Shown here piece by piece: positions 23,466 to 32,771 of a stretch of 32,771 bases of DNA. The position numbers were made by a program, and so were the translations under genes. Each line of letters opens with the position of its first letter. Within the stretch, counting starts at the first letter, position 1. The notes beneath the pieces are model-generated. The model was not told the DNA's origin, ran no database searches, and saw nothing but the letters and a program-made list of their open reading frames with translations. Source of the DNA: Bacteroidota bacterium (GTDB lineage: Bacteria; Bacteroidota; Bacteroidia; UKL13-3); assembly GCA_947481365.1 (NCBI GenBank), contig CANKGI010000005.1, positions 1-32,771 of the forward strand, written 5' to 3'.

Positions 23466-26400
23466 TTATTCTTTTACAATTTTCTGAACAGTTTCTGTTC
23501 CGTTCACATTGATCTTAATAAAATAAACTCCGGTATGTAAATCATTCATGTTGTCAAACACAAAATTATTTTCACCTTTTGATACTTTTACTTCTTTGGT
23601 ATCAATCATTTTTCCAACAATGTTAAACACGCTAATATTTGCTGTTCCTGCATTCTCGGTAGTTAATGCAATATTGATGTTTGAATTAAATGGATTGGGA
23701 TAAACACTAACTGCATTCGAATTCTCATCATCAAATCTTACCATTCTCACTTGCGAGTATTCAAACTTTCCGTCTTTGTCAACCATTTTCAAACGATAGA
23801 AAACTACTTTTGATGAACTGGAAACAACAGGTTTATAATCGGTGTAAAAATATTGCTTCAAGCTGTTGCTATTTCCTGCTGCCTGAAGTTTGTTTATGGC
23901 TTCATATGATTTTCCGTTAAACGATCTTTCAACTACAAAATAATCACTGTTCATTTCTGATGCAGTTTTCCAATCGAGCAACGCATCTTTACCAATTCGT
24001 TTTGCATTAAATGCATTCAACTGAATTGGCAATGGATTCATCATATCTGTTCCTGTATAATCTGCAGTTGCCGATAAAAATGTTGTACCTATACTTCTTG
24101 CCACTGTATCAAGTGTATATGTCGAACTGTAGAAAGCTGTCCATGGCGAACCTACACCTGGTCGTGATGTAAGTGCAAGATTTGTTTCGCTCGGAACAGT
24201 TCCTAACATGGTTGGTTTGTAATTTAAGTTTAGGTTGTAATAATAACTTAAACCAGTACCGCTCTGTACAAAACTCCAATAACAATTTGTTACATTATAT
24301 CCAGTTGATGAAGGAGGATTTGTTCCTGAATAATATCTAACATTAAATGTATTTGGTAAAACACCAAATGCAATCCAATTTACATTTGCAATAGTATCAC
24401 CAAAAGATGTATAATATTGTGTTGCACTATACGCAGGTGAAGTACTAGCTACAGCAAATGGTGGTGGTACACTTGGAGTAAACTCGAATGCACCAATATC
24501 AGGAGCTCCGGTTATTACATCGTTACTTCTGAAATTTCCATTATAATCTGATGTCATTTGGAATACCTGTAAACCTCTTCCATTAAGTGCCCACGAATTA
24601 CTATCGGATAAACTTGGTAATAAATTAGTAGCCGATGTAAATACGATTGGAGCGGTTAACGAATGATTATCACATCCATAAAATAATTTATTTTTCATTG
24701 AAGCAAAATTGGCTGGGCTGTAAGGTGAGCCACTCATTGTACTTAATGCAGATATGTATGTACCAGCAGAATAATACAAATTATAATCCATCACATTCAA
24801 TGCAGCGTTTGCGTAAATGTCATTGGTATAAAATGCATAACCTGATTGAACTTTCACAAGATTATTCACAAATTGAATATTGTTTGATGCCGGATACAAA
24901 GTTGCTCCCGAAGTAAAACTTGCATTTCCTACAATATAAACTCCATATGAACTTGCAGATGTTGAACTGTTGTTGATGGTATTATTAAACATATAAATCT
25001 GCGAAGAATTATTGATAGAGATACCATACGAACTTGCAGCTGTTGATAGAAGATTGATCGTATTATTTGCAATCGTTAAATTTCCTGGTATTGCATAATA
25101 TGCTTCCATATTGATGTATATACCATATGTACCTGCAGGATTTTGAATATTGTTCCCGCTAATTTCACTTTGCTGTCCAACACCAGAAAGATATAATCCG
25201 TATGAAGCGGTATAAGCTGATGACAAATTAATCTGGTTCTTTCTGATGAAATTAGAAAACCTGTTTGTTAAATAAAATGCTGCATAATATTGATTCGTGA
25301 ATGTGTTCGAATCAGCTACTAAGCCAATTGTATTTTGATTAACAACATTCGGACCGCTAACTGTAATTGCTATTGAGCCATTATTAAACGCATTACTTAC
25401 AAACCTTAAATTAGCTGGTGACTCATTTGTTGGTGCATAAATAATAGCATACTGATCGGCTGTACTAGCTACAGTTGAACCATTGAAAACACAATTCCTG
25501 AATTCAATATCCGAACAATTGATATTGCTTAATGTATTTTTATTTAAAGCAATAATTCTCGAATAAGTTGCATTTGCATTTTGGAATGTGATATACCTGA
25601 ATGTTGTATATTTTAATCCAACAGGATTGATTGTGTAATTGGTAATTGATGTAGAAGTTGAAGACGTAATGGTAACACTTGCAGGATTATTTGTTGCCGA
25701 TTTAAACAGAATGGTGTTTGTGGCACTTGTTCCTACAATTGCTGGTATTAGAAGCTGTCCTGTGTATGTTCCAGCGGCAATATTAAATGTAACCGGACCA
25801 TAAACTCCACCGCAAGTTAACTTATCAATTGCCGATTGTATAGTTGTAAAATTAGTTGAACCCGAACCTGCTGGATCAATGGTATAATTTCCAGAAAGAC
25901 CTCCACAAATACTTAATTGTGTGCTGTCATTTATATTCATAGAATCGACAACAAAGTTTGGATTAGAAGTCCATGCAGTAATATTTACTAAACCTCCGGT
26001 AAAGTTATATTGTTGACTTGATGAACTTGGTCCGCTGGTTGAATTAAATGTAACGGTATCATAATTTCCGGCAGCTATGGTGTTATAAAATGTTTGCGTA
26101 TTTATTGTTGCACCTATTTTATAAGAAACATCAACTGATGTTAATGGCATTGTTCCATAATTTCTGATTAGCACTCTTACATCACTCAATCCTGGAACTA
26201 ATGGTTGTGTTGGAACTAATATAGAAACAGCACCTGCATCATTTGCCGGTTTCGAAAATTCGTAAACACCGATATCAGGATTTGTTACACTTCTAATATT
26301 TCCATCTATATCATCAATAACAGTTGAAATAACAGCTGCTGCTCCATCAAGTTGAGGGGAGATTGACCTTAAATTTGTTGATGAGAAAAATGTTGGCAAC

Positions 26401-29400
26401 ATATACAAACTAGCAACATTGTTACCCGGTAATACGGTGCCTAACATATTTGCTCCAGTTGCAAAACTTACAAGATTTGTTGTAACAAAACCACCGGCCC
26501 TAAACGGATAGGTTCCTGTAGAATAGTAAACATTATTATCTATTGTGTATAATGCTGTACCAACGTTAGCCGGAGTAATAACATAAATTGATTGTTCGCC
26601 TTGTGGTGAAACAAAAATATTATTCATAATTTTCACATTGGTATATGTAGCAGGAACAGTGTTGTTTGTTACCATTGCTCCACCTGCATTACTTGCATCG
26701 GCAGTATTTAATTTTACTGTATTATATACCACATCGAGGTATGCATTATTTACTTCATAAATACCATAAGTTACATATGATGCAGCTCCAATCTGAATCA
26801 TATTGTTTGCAATCGTTTGTCTGAAAGATGCATTTCCTAAACCTGTTGAAGCATATATTCCATAACCACCAAGCGTGTTCGAAATACTATTTTTGGTGAT
26901 TGTGTTTCCGTTTTCAGAAGATGAAAGATATATACCATATGGGGAAGTATATCCTGCATTTATACCAATCGAATTAATGTTATTTTTTGTAACAGTTATT
27001 CCATTTTGATAATACAAATACATGCCACTTAAATATGCATTACTCATTGTTGAATTTCTGAAAATATTACCTGTTCCTTTTGGTGAAACAGAATTTCCAT
27101 AAACCACAACTCCGTAATAACCTCCAACAGAAGTACAACTATCAAATAAAATATAATTGGCATTGTTTCCTGCAGTTGTAGGGCTAGTTAATGACCCTGA
27201 TACAACAAATGGATTTACCAATGATGTTGTACCAATTGGAACACGGAAAGTACATTTTACAAATGTATTACTGTCGGCAGCATTTGTAAGTTCGGCAGCA
27301 AATGCATTCGATGTACTCAACCCGTCAAAAGTGAAATTTCTAAAAACTAAATTTCTAACACCACTTAGTAAAAGTGTTGCAGGTTGTGCTGCATTTCCGC
27401 TATAAGCAATTTTACAAAGAGATGAATCTCCACCATCAAAAATCAGTTTATTTGATCCTGATAAACCTGGTATAGCTGATGTAATTGCCAATTGCTGATT
27501 ATAAACTCCGGAAGCTACGTTTACTGTTACCGGACCACTAATACCACAAGTTTGTAACACCTGAATGAGTGAAGCAAAAGATGTGTAATTTGTAGTTGAA
27601 GCCGCTGAACTTGGATTTATAGTAAGTGTTCCTGTTAAAGGTGTACATACTGTATAGTTGATTGTATCATTTAATGGAAAACTATCATTAAGTGTATTTG
27701 GCAAACTCGACCAAACTTTTAAATTATAAATACCATTGGTTGCAAAATTATATGAACCAATCATGCTTGAAGAAGTATCGCCTGGATTGGCTGAGCCATA
27801 CCAATAATATGTTGGTTGACCAACAGTGTTTACGGTCCAATCAATGTTTGCACTATATAAAATTGACGTTCCATAATTTTTCAATGTTGCTGTTACATTT
27901 TGGTATCCTACACTTATTGGATTCAACGGACCCGTTATTCTAGAGATACCTGCATCATTTCCGGGAACCGAAAATTCATATGCACCGAAATCGGGTGTTG
28001 ATGTTCTACCTATTCCTAAAATATCTGTTGGAACTAAAGTTAAAATATTGGCACCTTTATTATTCAACGTATCATTTGATGGCTGATAAAAATCGGGTGC
28101 GATGTATAATCTAAAGTTAGGATTTGCAAAATAACTTGCCTGATCATACAAACCAGCATTTGCAGTTTTCCAATTTGCTAGTGTTTGGAAGTTTGCAGCA
28201 TAATATCCAACATATCCTGTTGATGAATTATTCACCATGTAATAACCATTGTTATTGATAACAAAAGTTCCTGAAGGTGTAAATGCTGATGGAATGTAAA
28301 TACAATATTTGCTACCTGTTCCTCCTCTATTTACATAAACCAAATTATTTCTGAAAGCAAAATTGTTGGTTGTTGCTGTACCTGTAAAATATAAACCATA
28401 CGTTGCACTTGCAGTGGTTGCAGTTGGATCATCTAACACAATTGTATTGTGGTAAAAATTCAGGTAATAAGATGATGAACCATAGAATCCATATTGAACT
28501 CCCTGCCCTTTAATATTGTAAATAACATTATTCCTTACAACTTCAGGAGCGGTTGTACTTCCATATGCAGCCGAAGAGAAATACATTCCATACATGGTGT
28601 TTGTGTTGGTAGGAGTTGCTTTATAAATATCATAAATCTGATTTTTTTCAATAGTATCACCATAATAAATTGATGAATTATAAAAACCATAAAATGTAGT
28701 AGTAGTAGTTCTAGTAGGCATACTAATTCTGTTACCAGAATATAAATTTTTGTAACCATATTGAAGATAGTACGAATACACATATGGATCTCTCATATCA
28801 TTTCCTACAAACTGATTGTACTGAACAACCGAAGTGTATTCACTACTTCCTCCCATATTGGTAATTCCATAATATGGGCCACCTGCGGCATTACCTTTTA
28901 ATATATTATTACGTATAATATTTCTAATTCCATTGTGAGTAGTACCACTTGTTGTAACGGAATTCGTTGAGCCTGAAAATGCAATAAACGCATTGGTTGA
29001 ACTTGTTCCAAGATTGGTAAAATCAATTGTATTATTCTCAATAACATTTGAATCGGCATGATTCGATAATAAAATTCCTATGCCATAAGTTACATTAAGT
29101 GTTTTAATAGTAAGTCCATTGATATTCATGTTATCAGTACCATTCAACATTAATATAAAGCAATTGCTAGCATCCGGATTTGCTTGCAGTATATTTCCAT
29201 TTCCATTTATTGTTATTTTATTTGTAGCGGATGCACCATTGATCACATTGAACATAATTTGTTCAGTATATGGTCCACTTCCGGGCACAACATTCACAGT
29301 TATCGGACCTGAAATTCCTCCTCTGTTGCAAGCATCTTTCAATACAGTAAACGATTGAAAGTTTGAAGAACTGGCAGCTGCACCTGCATTTAATGTATAA

Positions 29401-32111
29401 GTTCCTGCACTTACTGCACAAAATGAATTAATTAAATATGCGGTATCATTTGAATTATTAGGATCGGTTGTCGTATTAGGATTAGTCGTCCATGCTGTGA
29501 TATTAACAGGAACACCTGTTGTATAATTTACCGTTCCCAATAAAATGTTTGAAGAAACTCCTGCTGCACTAAGTGAGCCAATCCAAGAGAATGGTGTTTG
29601 AGGAACTCCATTAAAAGTCCAGTTAACAGTTGCAGATGTTATTGTTGTTAATCCCGAATTTCTGATTGTAACATTAATTGGAATTACACCTGCTGCAAAT
29701 GGTGCAACTGGAATTACAACTGAGTTAACTCCTGCATCCACACTAATAGTTGGAGTAAATTCGTATGCTCCCGGATCAGGTGTTGTTGTTCTTGTAGCAC
29801 CAATAAAATCAATTCCAACTATTGATGATAAGTTTGCTCCTTTATTATTGATAAATCCTTCTTGTGGTGTAAGGTCACCTGTAGAAGGACTCAAGAAATT
29901 TGGAAAAATATTTATCGATGCTGCATCAAATATTCCGCTATTTGCAGATCTCCAATCTAAAAATGTTTGATAATTACTTAAGTAATATCCAACGTATGAA
30001 TTTGCACCAGAAACATTGTAAACGTTATTATTAAAATTGTACAAGGTTCCTGCTACTGATAAATTTACAGCATATTTAAAACTCGTACCACTTCTTGTAA
30101 TATTAAAGATATTGTTTCGCACATCTAAACCATTTCCGCTTATCAAACCATTATGAAATAATGCTACTGTTTGATATGCATTTGTAACAGCTGATGCTGC
30201 ATGATCAAAGCAAAACGAATTATGATAAATTTTAAAATTAGTTGAAGAACTAATATAAAAACCATAAACACTGCCACTGGATTGAATGTTGTAAAACTTA
30301 TTATTGGCCATTACAAAATCACTACCAACAGGTGTATTCGTTGATGCAGCATATACACCATAATAAGTATTGGTTGTAGTTGTTACACCACCATAAGGGT
30401 TTGTAAAAGTGTTTCCCCATAATGTATCTTTCTGACTTCCATTCACAGCATATATATTATATACAGTAGTAACAGAAGTTCGAGTTGGATTTCTGAAAAT
30501 ATTATTTTTTAAGAGCGTTCCGTTTGTGTAGTACATATACAATCCGTACACGTAAACATTCTCGATTATATTATTGATTAATTTATTGTTTGAAACAGTA
30601 GCTGCACTTGCTTGCGGACACAAAGTAATACCATAATAAGGGCCACCAGTTGTTGGATGTCCTTTTACATAACAATTGATAATGGTATCATATTTACCAT
30701 TAGCACCTGTTGTTGTTGCAGATGATAGAGAGTTACTAAAGACAATTCCTGCTGTGGATGTTGCAGTTCCCGTAACAAGTGCAAAATCAATTGTACATCC
30801 GTTAAATGTATTGTAATCGGCATTGGTATAAAAATGAATTCCCCAAGCATAAGTTGCATTTAATGGCTTAATGGTTAAATTATTAAATTTATAATAAGTA
30901 CCTGCTTGTAATCTAATAACCGAATAGTTTGCTGCATCGCAATTATATTGTATGGTACTTCCATTACCATTAAAAGTAATTGTATTGGTAGCTGAAGCCC
31001 CTGTAATTGCAGGAAAAATTAAACGCTCTGTGTAAGTTGAGTTTGTAACGTTAAACACAACTGGACCGGAAATTCCACAAGACATCATTGCTGAATCGGC
31101 AGCACCAAATGTTAAAAAATTAGTTGTTCCCGAACCTGCTGGATTGATTGTATACGTTCCACTTAAAGGTCCAGAACAATACACCTGAAAACTTCTACAT
31201 GTTGTATCATTTGAAGGAGAAACTGAACCAAATCCATTTGGATTTGTTGACCAAGCCCTCATACTATAAGCACCAGTTGCAGGAATAGCTAATAAAGTAG
31301 TAAATGTTGCATTGTATGTTGCACCAGGTGCAACTGATAATCCGGTTAAAGATTGATAAACCGGTGTATTGGATCCTAGCTGGTATCCAATATCTATTGA
31401 TGTTAATGTTACTGAAGAAAAATTCTTAATTGCAATGCCGATAGTGTTATTTCCAGAAATAAAACTTGCCGGAGATGAAAATCCGGTACTCATGGTTTCG
31501 ATAGTTGGAGAAGGCACCAATAAAGTGTAATCTTCGAACTCCGCAGAATACACGGTTGGACCACATGGTGTTGGAATGTTTGTTAATCCATCACTTGCAA
31601 TTCTAATTCTGTATATTCCTGCAGCTTGACCAACTGGTATTGTAAAAGTTCCTGTAACAATTGTATTTACAGCCAATCCTGTTGTTGAAGTATAAACCAA
31701 TTCTGGAGCAGTGGTTGCAAATGTTCCATCATTATTGTAGTCTATATAAATCCTAAAAGTAGTTGAGTTTCCTGCACCTACTTTTATCGAATAATTTACT
31801 ACAACACCAGCACCTGCTGTTAACACCTGACTAGTATAATCAAAATAAATTGGTGAACCCGTTCCACTCCCTGTTGTATTATTAATTTGCGTAGGTGCAG
31901 CAACTGTATTTAAGGTAACATTTTGAATACCCATACTATAACTACCAATGCTTGTTGCAGTGGGCAAACAGTATGTAGGTGCCGAATAGCACTGAGCATT
32001 ACTCACGTTAACGTGTATAAAAAGTAATAGGAATGAAAAAATAAAAATTGAGAAATTGCTGGTTGTGGTAGAAAAAGAACCACCAGTTAGAGTATCATTT
32101 TGCCTTTCCAT
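23466..32111 (-). CDS. Giant modular T9SS surface protein with four beta-helix units
   Basis: The 2881-residue protein has a signal peptide with a 20-residue polar head (hydrophobic core IFIFSFLLLFIHV, cleavage near NAQC), a GEVED-like domain (about 40-200; IDYNNDG, AEFEDYTLLV) and then four repeats of a CARDB-like domain (about 110 residues) plus a right-handed beta-helix (about 475). Helix blocks start at C312, C898, C1489 and C2069 (e.g. SGTYTINPAGSGTTN, SGNYTIDPAGSGSTN), spaced 586, 591 and 580 residues. Each ends in a DxGAYEF-type motif. Helix rungs carry NTI/YGIY patterns as in NosD-like proteins. A unique part follows (2546-2800), then a type-A sorting domain from YPNPFNSNINIAL. It is likely a surface adhesin or polysaccharide-binding protein; no catalytic motif is recognised. 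No internal stop or frame break is seen. Confidence 0.95.
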   Translation of the reverse strand: MERQNDTLTGGSFSTTTSNFSIFIFSFLLLFIHVNVSNAQCYSAPTYCLPTATSIGSYSMGIQNVTLNTVAAPTQINNTTGSGTGSPIYFDYTSQVLTAGAGVVVNYSIKVGAGNSTTFRIYIDYNNDGTFATTAPELVYTSTTGLAVNTIVTGTFTIPVGQAAGIYRIRIASDGLTNIPTPCGPTVYSAEFEDYTLLVPSPTIETMSTGFSSPASFISGNNTIGIAIKNFSSVTLTSIDIGYQLGSNTPVYQSLTGLSVAPGATYNATFTTLLAIPATGAYSMRAWSTNPNGFGSVSPSNDTTCRSFQVYCSGPLSGTYTINPAGSGTTNFLTFGAADSAMMSCGISGPVVFNVTNSTYTERLIFPAITGASATNTITFNGNGSTIQYNCDAANYSVIRLQAGTYYKFNNLTIKPLNATYAWGIHFYTNADYNTFNGCTIDFALVTGTATSTAGIVFSNSLSSATTTGANGKYDTIINCYVKGHPTTGGPYYGITLCPQASAATVSNNKLINNIIENVYVYGLYMYYTNGTLLKNNIFRNPTRTSVTTVYNIYAVNGSQKDTLWGNTFTNPYGGVTTTTNTYYGVYAASTNTPVGSDFVMANNKFYNIQSSGSVYGFYISSSTNFKIYHNSFCFDHAASAVTNAYQTVALFHNGLISGNGLDVRNNIFNITRSGTSFKYAVNLSVAGTLYNFNNNVYNVSGANSYVGYYLSNYQTFLDWRSANSGIFDAASINIFPNFLSPSTGDLTPQEGFINNKGANLSSIVGIDFIGATRTTTPDPGAYEFTPTISVDAGVNSVVIPVAPFAAGVIPINVTIRNSGLTTITSATVNWTFNGVPQTPFSWIGSLSAAGVSSNILLGTVNYTTGVPVNITAWTTNPNTTTDPNNSNDTAYLINSFCAVSAGTYTLNAGAAASSSNFQSFTVLKDACNRGGISGPITVNVVPGSGPYTEQIMFNVINGASATNKITINGNGNILQANPDASNCFILMLNGTDNMNINGLTIKTLNVTYGIGILLSNHADSNVIENNTIDFTNLGTSSTNAFIAFSGSTNSVTTSGTTHNGIRNIIRNNILKGNAAGGPYYGITNMGGSSEYTSVVQYNQFVGNDMRDPYVYSYYLQYGYKNLYSGNRISMPTRTTTTTFYGFYNSSIYYGDTIEKNQIYDIYKATPTNTNTMYGMYFSSAAYGSTTAPEVVRNNVIYNIKGQGVQYGFYGSSSYYLNFYHNTIVLDDPTATTASATYGLYFTGTATTNNFAFRNNLVYVNRGGTGSKYCIYIPSAFTPSGTFVINNNGYYMVNNSSTGYVGYYAANFQTLANWKTANAGLYDQASYFANPNFRLYIAPDFYQPSNDTLNNKGANILTLVPTDILGIGRTSTPDFGAYEFSVPGNDAGISRITGPLNPISVGYQNVTATLKNYGTSILYSANIDWTVNTVGQPTYYWYGSANPGDTSSSMIGSYNFATNGIYNLKVWSSLPNTLNDSFPLNDTINYTVCTPLTGTLTINPSSAASTTNYTSFASLIQVLQTCGISGPVTVNVASGVYNQQLAITSAIPGLSGSNKLIFDGGDSSLCKIAYSGNAAQPATLLLSGVRNLVFRNFTFDGLSTSNAFAAELTNAADSNTFVKCTFRVPIGTTSLVNPFVVSGSLTSPTTAGNNANYILFDSCTSVGGYYGVVVYGNSVSPKGTGNIFRNSTMSNAYLSGMYLYYQNGITVTKNNINSIGINAGYTSPYGIYLSSSENGNTITKNSISNTLGGYGIYASTGLGNASFRQTIANNMIQIGAASYVTYGIYEVNNAYLDVVYNTVKLNTADASNAGGAMVTNNTVPATYTNVKIMNNIFVSPQGEQSIYVITPANVGTALYTIDNNVYYSTGTYPFRAGGFVTTNLVSFATGANMLGTVLPGNNVASLYMLPTFFSSTNLRSISPQLDGAAAVISTVIDDIDGNIRSVTNPDIGVYEFSKPANDAGAVSILVPTQPLVPGLSDVRVLIRNYGTMPLTSVDVSYKIGATINTQTFYNTIAAGNYDTVTFNSTSGPSSSSQQYNFTGGLVNITAWTSNPNFVVDSMNINDSTQLSICGGLSGNYTIDPAGSGSTNFTTIQSAIDKLTCGGVYGPVTFNIAAGTYTGQLLIPAIVGTSATNTILFKSATNNPASVTITSSTSTSITNYTINPVGLKYTTFRYITFQNANATYSRIIALNKNTLSNINCSDIEFRNCVFNGSTVASTADQYAIIYAPTNESPANLRFVSNAFNNGSIAITVSGPNVVNQNTIGLVADSNTFTNQYYAAFYLTNRFSNFIRKNQINLSSAYTASYGLYLSGVGQQSEISGNNIQNPAGTYGIYINMEAYYAIPGNLTIANNTINLLSTAASSYGISINNSSQIYMFNNTINNSSTSASSYGVYIVGNASFTSGATLYPASNNIQFVNNLVKVQSGYAFYTNDIYANAALNVMDYNLYYSAGTYISALSTMSGSPYSPANFASMKNKLFYGCDNHSLTAPIVFTSATNLLPSLSDSNSWALNGRGLQVFQMTSDYNGNFRSNDVITGAPDIGAFEFTPSVPPPFAVASTSPAYSATQYYTSFGDTIANVNWIAFGVLPNTFNVRYYSGTNPPSSTGYNVTNCYWSFVQSGTGLSYYYNLNLNYKPTMLGTVPSETNLALTSRPGVGSPWTAFYSSTYTLDTVARSIGTTFLSATADYTGTDMMNPLPIQLNAFNAKRIGKDALLDWKTASEMNSDYFVVERSFNGKSYEAINKLQAAGNSNSLKQYFYTDYKPVVSSSSKVVFYRLKMVDKDGKFEYSQVRMVRFDDENSNAVSVYPNPFNSNINIALTTENAGTANISVFNIVGKMIDTKEVKVSKGENNFVFDNMNDLHTGVYFIKINVNGTETVQKIVKE

Positions 32112-32135
32112 AAATTTAGGTTTAGTTTAGAAGTC

Positions 32136-32165
32136 CAAATTATATTAAAAAAACATTAAAAGCAA
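32136..32165 (-). promoter_or_regulatory. Possible promoter of the giant T9SS gene
   Basis: On the minus strand a TTG (32163-32165) is followed after 18 bases by TATAATTTG (32136-32144), a TA-N3-TTTG variant of the -7 box, 24 bases before the ATG. It suggests that the giant gene can be transcribed apart from the LytTR gene. No terminator is seen between the two. Confidence 0.4.
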
Positions 32166-32204
32166 GCAACTTATATTGTCGGCAGATGGGCGAAATGAAT
32201 AGAG

Positions 32205-32771
32205 TTAATAAGCGTCAAGCCATTTTTTAAATTCAGATGAGCGTTCTCTGCTCACAACTATTTCATCATCAATATTTGGAAGCAAAATTACCTTCAGTTT
32301 ACCATTGAAAGATTGATGTACCGACTGTATTGATTTTATGGATGAGATGTATTGACGATTTAATTGAAAAAAATCAATAGGGTCGAGCATCTTTATTAAT
32401 TTATCAATTGAAAAATCTGTAATGTATTTACGCTCATCATGTGTTACCAAGTAGACTGCCTTTTCTTGTGCAAAGAAATAAGCAATATCACTAGTTAAAA
32501 CCGTCAATAATTTGGTTCCTGATTTAATCAAAAACCTTTTTTTATATTTAGCTTCTGTTTGATTAACCGCATTTAAAAAATCATCAATTTTAGCTGCATA
32601 ATTTATGCTTGTTGTAGTAATTGATTTTAATTTATGAAATGCATTTTTGAGTTCATCTTTATCAATAGGTTTTAGCAAATAATCAATACTATTTACTTTA
32701 AAAGCTTTCAAAGCAAATTCATCGTATGCTGTTGTAAAAATTATTGGGCAATTAATTTTTACATGATTAAA
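32205..32771 (-). CDS. LytTR-family response regulator (5' end outside window)
   Basis: The frame is open to the right window edge, so the start lies outside; 188 residues are visible. The first part is the end of a receiver domain: NCPIIFTTAYDEFALKAF, then KVNSIDYLLKPID, with the conserved threonine, tyrosine/aspartate and the lysine of LLKP. The phosphorylated aspartate lies beyond the window. A LytTR DNA-binding domain follows (about 80-188; KRFLIKSGTKLLTVLTSDIA, HDERKYITDFSIDKL, FFQLNRQYISSIKSI, EIVVSRERSSEFKKWL). LytTR regulators act with a 7TM- or LytS-type histidine kinase, usually encoded just upstream. It is followed after 93 bases by the giant T9SS gene on the same strand, so a regulatory link is possible but not shown. 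Confidence 0.93.
   Translation of the reverse strand, partial: FNHVKINCPIIFTTAYDEFALKAFKVNSIDYLLKPIDKDELKNAFHKLKSITTTSINYAAKIDDFLNAVNQTEAKYKKRFLIKSGTKLLTVLTSDIAYFFAQEKAVYLVTHDERKYITDFSIDKLIKMLDPIDFFQLNRQYISSIKSIQSVHQSFNGKLKVILLPNIDDEIVVSRERSSEFKKWLDAY

Noticed and set aside
23466-32111. Giant gene as an assembly artefact of collapsed or expanded repeats
   Set aside because: The four units differ clearly in sequence, and the whole frame is open from signal peptide to sorting tail.

Overview
The window is a 32.8 kb chromosomal stretch of an AT-rich member of the Bacteroidota. Three kinds of evidence point there. Two secreted proteins end in type IX secretion (T9SS) type-A sorting domains. Several protein families are typical of the phylum: a PorT-like barrel, DPP III lipoprotein, TIGR02757 protein, M61 peptidase and LytTR regulator. 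Six exact matches to the Bacteroidota -7 promoter box TAnnTTTG sit just upstream of gene starts. No rRNA, tRNA, CRISPR, phage or transposase gene was found. A more precise lineage cannot be given from the sequence alone.

Layout, left to right. 1-3.7 kb (all minus): a TonB C-terminal-domain protein cut by the window edge, a small conserved protein, rlmD and murB. 3.8-10 kb: a plus-strand LtaS-type membrane phosphoglycerol transferase/sulfatase that converges, with overlap, on a minus-strand operon (PorT-like barrel, flippase-like membrane protein, MmcQ/YjbR); upstream of that operon is a DPP III-like zinc peptidase lipoprotein. 10-13.3 kb: TIGR02757, a small membrane protein, an M61 peptidase and a Crp/Fnr regulator with an N-terminal cysteine cluster. 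13.3-14.4 kb: a folE-PTPS pterin operon behind a very strong shared terminator. 14.7-16.2 kb: an ECF sigma factor and an exported protein of unknown function. 16.2-18.6 kb: an FG-GAP/VCBS T9SS cargo protein. 18.6-23.1 kb: murF, folB, a glutaryl-CoA-dehydrogenase-like gene and a phosphohexomutase. 23.1-23.5 kb: a repeat-rich spacer. 23.5-32.1 kb: one 2881-residue T9SS cargo protein. The right edge holds a cut LytTR response regulator.

Together the genes cover envelope building (murB, murF, LtaS-type enzyme, flippase-like protein, phosphohexomutase), pterin/folate synthesis (folE, PTPS, folB), regulation (ECF sigma, Crp/Fnr, LytTR) and surface proteins. The most unusual object is the giant protein. 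It has a GEVED-like domain, then four units of a CARDB-like domain plus a right-handed beta-helix, repeating every 580-591 residues, then a sorting tail. The spacers carry at least five unrelated families of short repeats. I did not find a clearly new multi-gene system. The best leads are the giant protein with its adjacent LytTR regulator, the PTPS-type cysteine spacing in the folE operon, and GTG starts lying 4-5 bases behind -7 boxes, which suggests leaderless transcripts.
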